Shown: positions 5,431 to 6,155 of the stretch, one piece after another
Position numbering within the stretch: position 1 is the stretch's first letter
Layout: the number at the start of each line of letters is the position of its first letter
The notes under the pieces: generated by a model
The model's database searches: none
What the model was told of the DNA's origin: nothing
What the model saw: only the letters and a program-made list of their open reading frames with translations
Translations under genes and position numbers: made by a program
Assembly: GCA_030043335.1 (NCBI GenBank)
Contig: JASHXX010000346.1
Coordinates: 1 to 6,155 of the forward strand
DNA: 6,155 nucleotides
Source: Xanthobacteraceae bacterium
GTDB taxonomy: Bacteria; Pseudomonadota; Alphaproteobacteria; Rhizobiales; Xanthobacteraceae
Reading direction: 5' to 3'

Positions 5431-6155
5431 TCAGGTCGCCACTTTCGGATTGGCCTCCGCGCCGACGACGGGATAGAGCTGATGCACCTTGGCCACTTCG
5501 CTCGCGCGGTGACGCACAATCTCGACGCCCGCTCCGCCGGGACCTACTTCGAGCTTTTCGATACGCACGGTCACGCTGGTGACGCGAGCATAGGTCAGGA
5601 TGACCGCGGCAATCCGCTCGGCAAGCATCTCGACCAGCGCAATATGCTCTTGCGCCACGATCATCCGGATGGAATCGGTGATCAGGTCGTATGAGAATAC
5701 GTCGCGGATATCCTCCGCCAAATGATCGGCGCGCCGCACCTTCACGTCGACGTTGAAGCGCACGTTCTGCGGCTTCTCCCGCTCATGGGCATAGGCGCCG
5801 ATGCGGACCGGGAGCACGAAATCGCGCACGAAGATGCGATCGGCTTCGGCGTCATCGTCGCGCGAATCTAATGAGTAGCCGCGCGCCGCCAGCAAGCGAT
5901 AGTCGATCTTGCCGACGGCCGCGGGGCCGGCGTGGGCCCCGCGCGAATCCGCCGGGATCAGCGCCCGCACCATATCGATTGCGTCGGCATCGAGACGCGA
6001 AGTGCGGTCGCGGCCGGCGCAAAGGGCGCGGCGAAATCCAAGGACGTCGGGCGCGAGCAACAGCAGTCGCGGAATGTCCGGCGGCTCCAGCGAGCCGGCA
6101 AGCCCGGCCATCAGGCCGTTGGCGCGCGCGCGATCGACAAAATTTCCAATCGCGG
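5431..6155 (-). CDS. mfnB: MfnB (UPF0264)-dihydroneopterin aldolase fusion protein, 5' end outside window
   Basis: The frame is open to the window edge, so the Met at 6109-6111 is internal: it sits in ARANGLMAGLAGSLEPPDI, the conserved late part of MfnB. Residues below are counted from that Met. MfnB sequence continues through PDVLGFRRALCAG (21-33) to about residue 53. MfnB condenses two glyceraldehyde 3-phosphates into 4-(hydroxymethyl)-2-furaldehyde phosphate for methanofuran; its catalytic lysines would lie upstream of the window. A linker of about 37 residues (54-90) leads to a complete dihydroneopterin aldolase domain at 91-199. That domain has IGAYAHERE (104-112) with the catalytic-type Glu110, Tyr141 in VFSYDLITDSI, the pterin-anchoring Glu161 in VEMLAERIA, and Lys186 in VRIEKLEV. 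FolB-type aldolases cleave dihydroneopterin to 6-hydroxymethyl-dihydropterin and glycolaldehyde, needed for both folate and methanopterin. All hallmark residues are present, so the domain should be active. The stop TGA abuts the kinase ATG. The clear MfnB-to-FolB transition with no stop or frame change makes this a true fusion. Confidence 0.85.
   Translation of the reverse strand, partial: AIGNFVDRARANGLMAGLAGSLEPPDIPRLLLLAPDVLGFRRALCAGRDRTSRLDADAIDMVRALIPADSRGAHAGPAAVGKIDYRLLAARGYSLDSRDDDAEADRIFVRDFVLPVRIGAYAHEREKPQNVRFNVDVKVRRADHLAEDIRDVFSYDLITDSIRMIVAQEHIALVEMLAERIAAVILTYARVTSVTVRIEKLEVGPGGAGVEIVRHRASEVAKVHQLYPVVGAEANPKVAT
5515..5841 (-). other. dihydroneopterin aldolase (FolB-like) domain within the fusion
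   Basis: Domain boundary annotation. It runs from DRIFVRDFVLPVRIG to GVEIVRHR, the usual size of a stand-alone FolB subunit. The Lys at 5554-5556 and the Glu at 5782-5784 mark its active-site residues. FolB normally forms an octamer from two rings of four, so the fused MfnB part would decorate such an assembly; that last point is inference. Confidence 0.8.

Overview
This GC-rich window holds two compact gene blocks that face each other and meet at about positions 2244-2277. Six genes are complete and one is cut at each end. I see no rRNA, tRNA, insertion sequence or CRISPR array. GC-rich coding with overlapping start and stop codons fits a proteobacterium. The minus-strand genes belong to a cofactor pathway (tetrahydromethanopterin and methanofuran) that in bacteria is typical of methylotrophs and other C1-oxidising species. 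My best guess is an alphaproteobacterium of the Hyphomicrobiales type, but the genus cannot be read from this window.

Plus strand, 1-2243: four co-directional, tightly packed genes. They are (i) the C-terminal end of a MotA/TolQ/ExbB-like proton-channel protein; (ii) a single-pass membrane protein with an extracytoplasmic beta domain resembling YfaP/DUF2135; (iii) a protein with two membrane helices and a low-complexity tail; and (iv) an exported pentapeptide-repeat protein. The first three overlap by 11 and 4 bases. The set looks like an envelope complex around an ExbB-type motor, but the usual ExbD/TolR/MotB partner is not recognisable and no function can be assigned.

Minus strand, 6155 down to 2278: five genes with gaps or overlaps of -8 to +23 bases, read in the order (a) MfnB (UPF0264) fused to a dihydroneopterin aldolase domain, 5' end outside the window; (b) an MfnE-like amino-acid-kinase-fold enzyme; (c) a DmrB/archaeoflavoprotein-type flavoprotein; (d) a large dihydropteroate-synthase-like protein (DUF6513, pterin-binding barrel, and a C-terminal module resembling DUF4346/MtrA); (e) a DUF447 protein. 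From family knowledge, a and b make the furan headgroup of methanofuran, while the aldolase half of a, c and probably d act on the pterin of (dephospho)tetrahydromethanopterin. Together they would supply the cofactors for H4MPT-linked formaldehyde oxidation. None of the catabolic genes (fae, mch, mtdB, fhc) is in the window.

The points most worth a second look are the MfnB-aldolase fusion, which joins two cofactor pathways in one chain; the MtrA-like tail on the dihydropteroate-synthase-like protein; and the uncharacterised ExbB-associated envelope module beside the cofactor genes.
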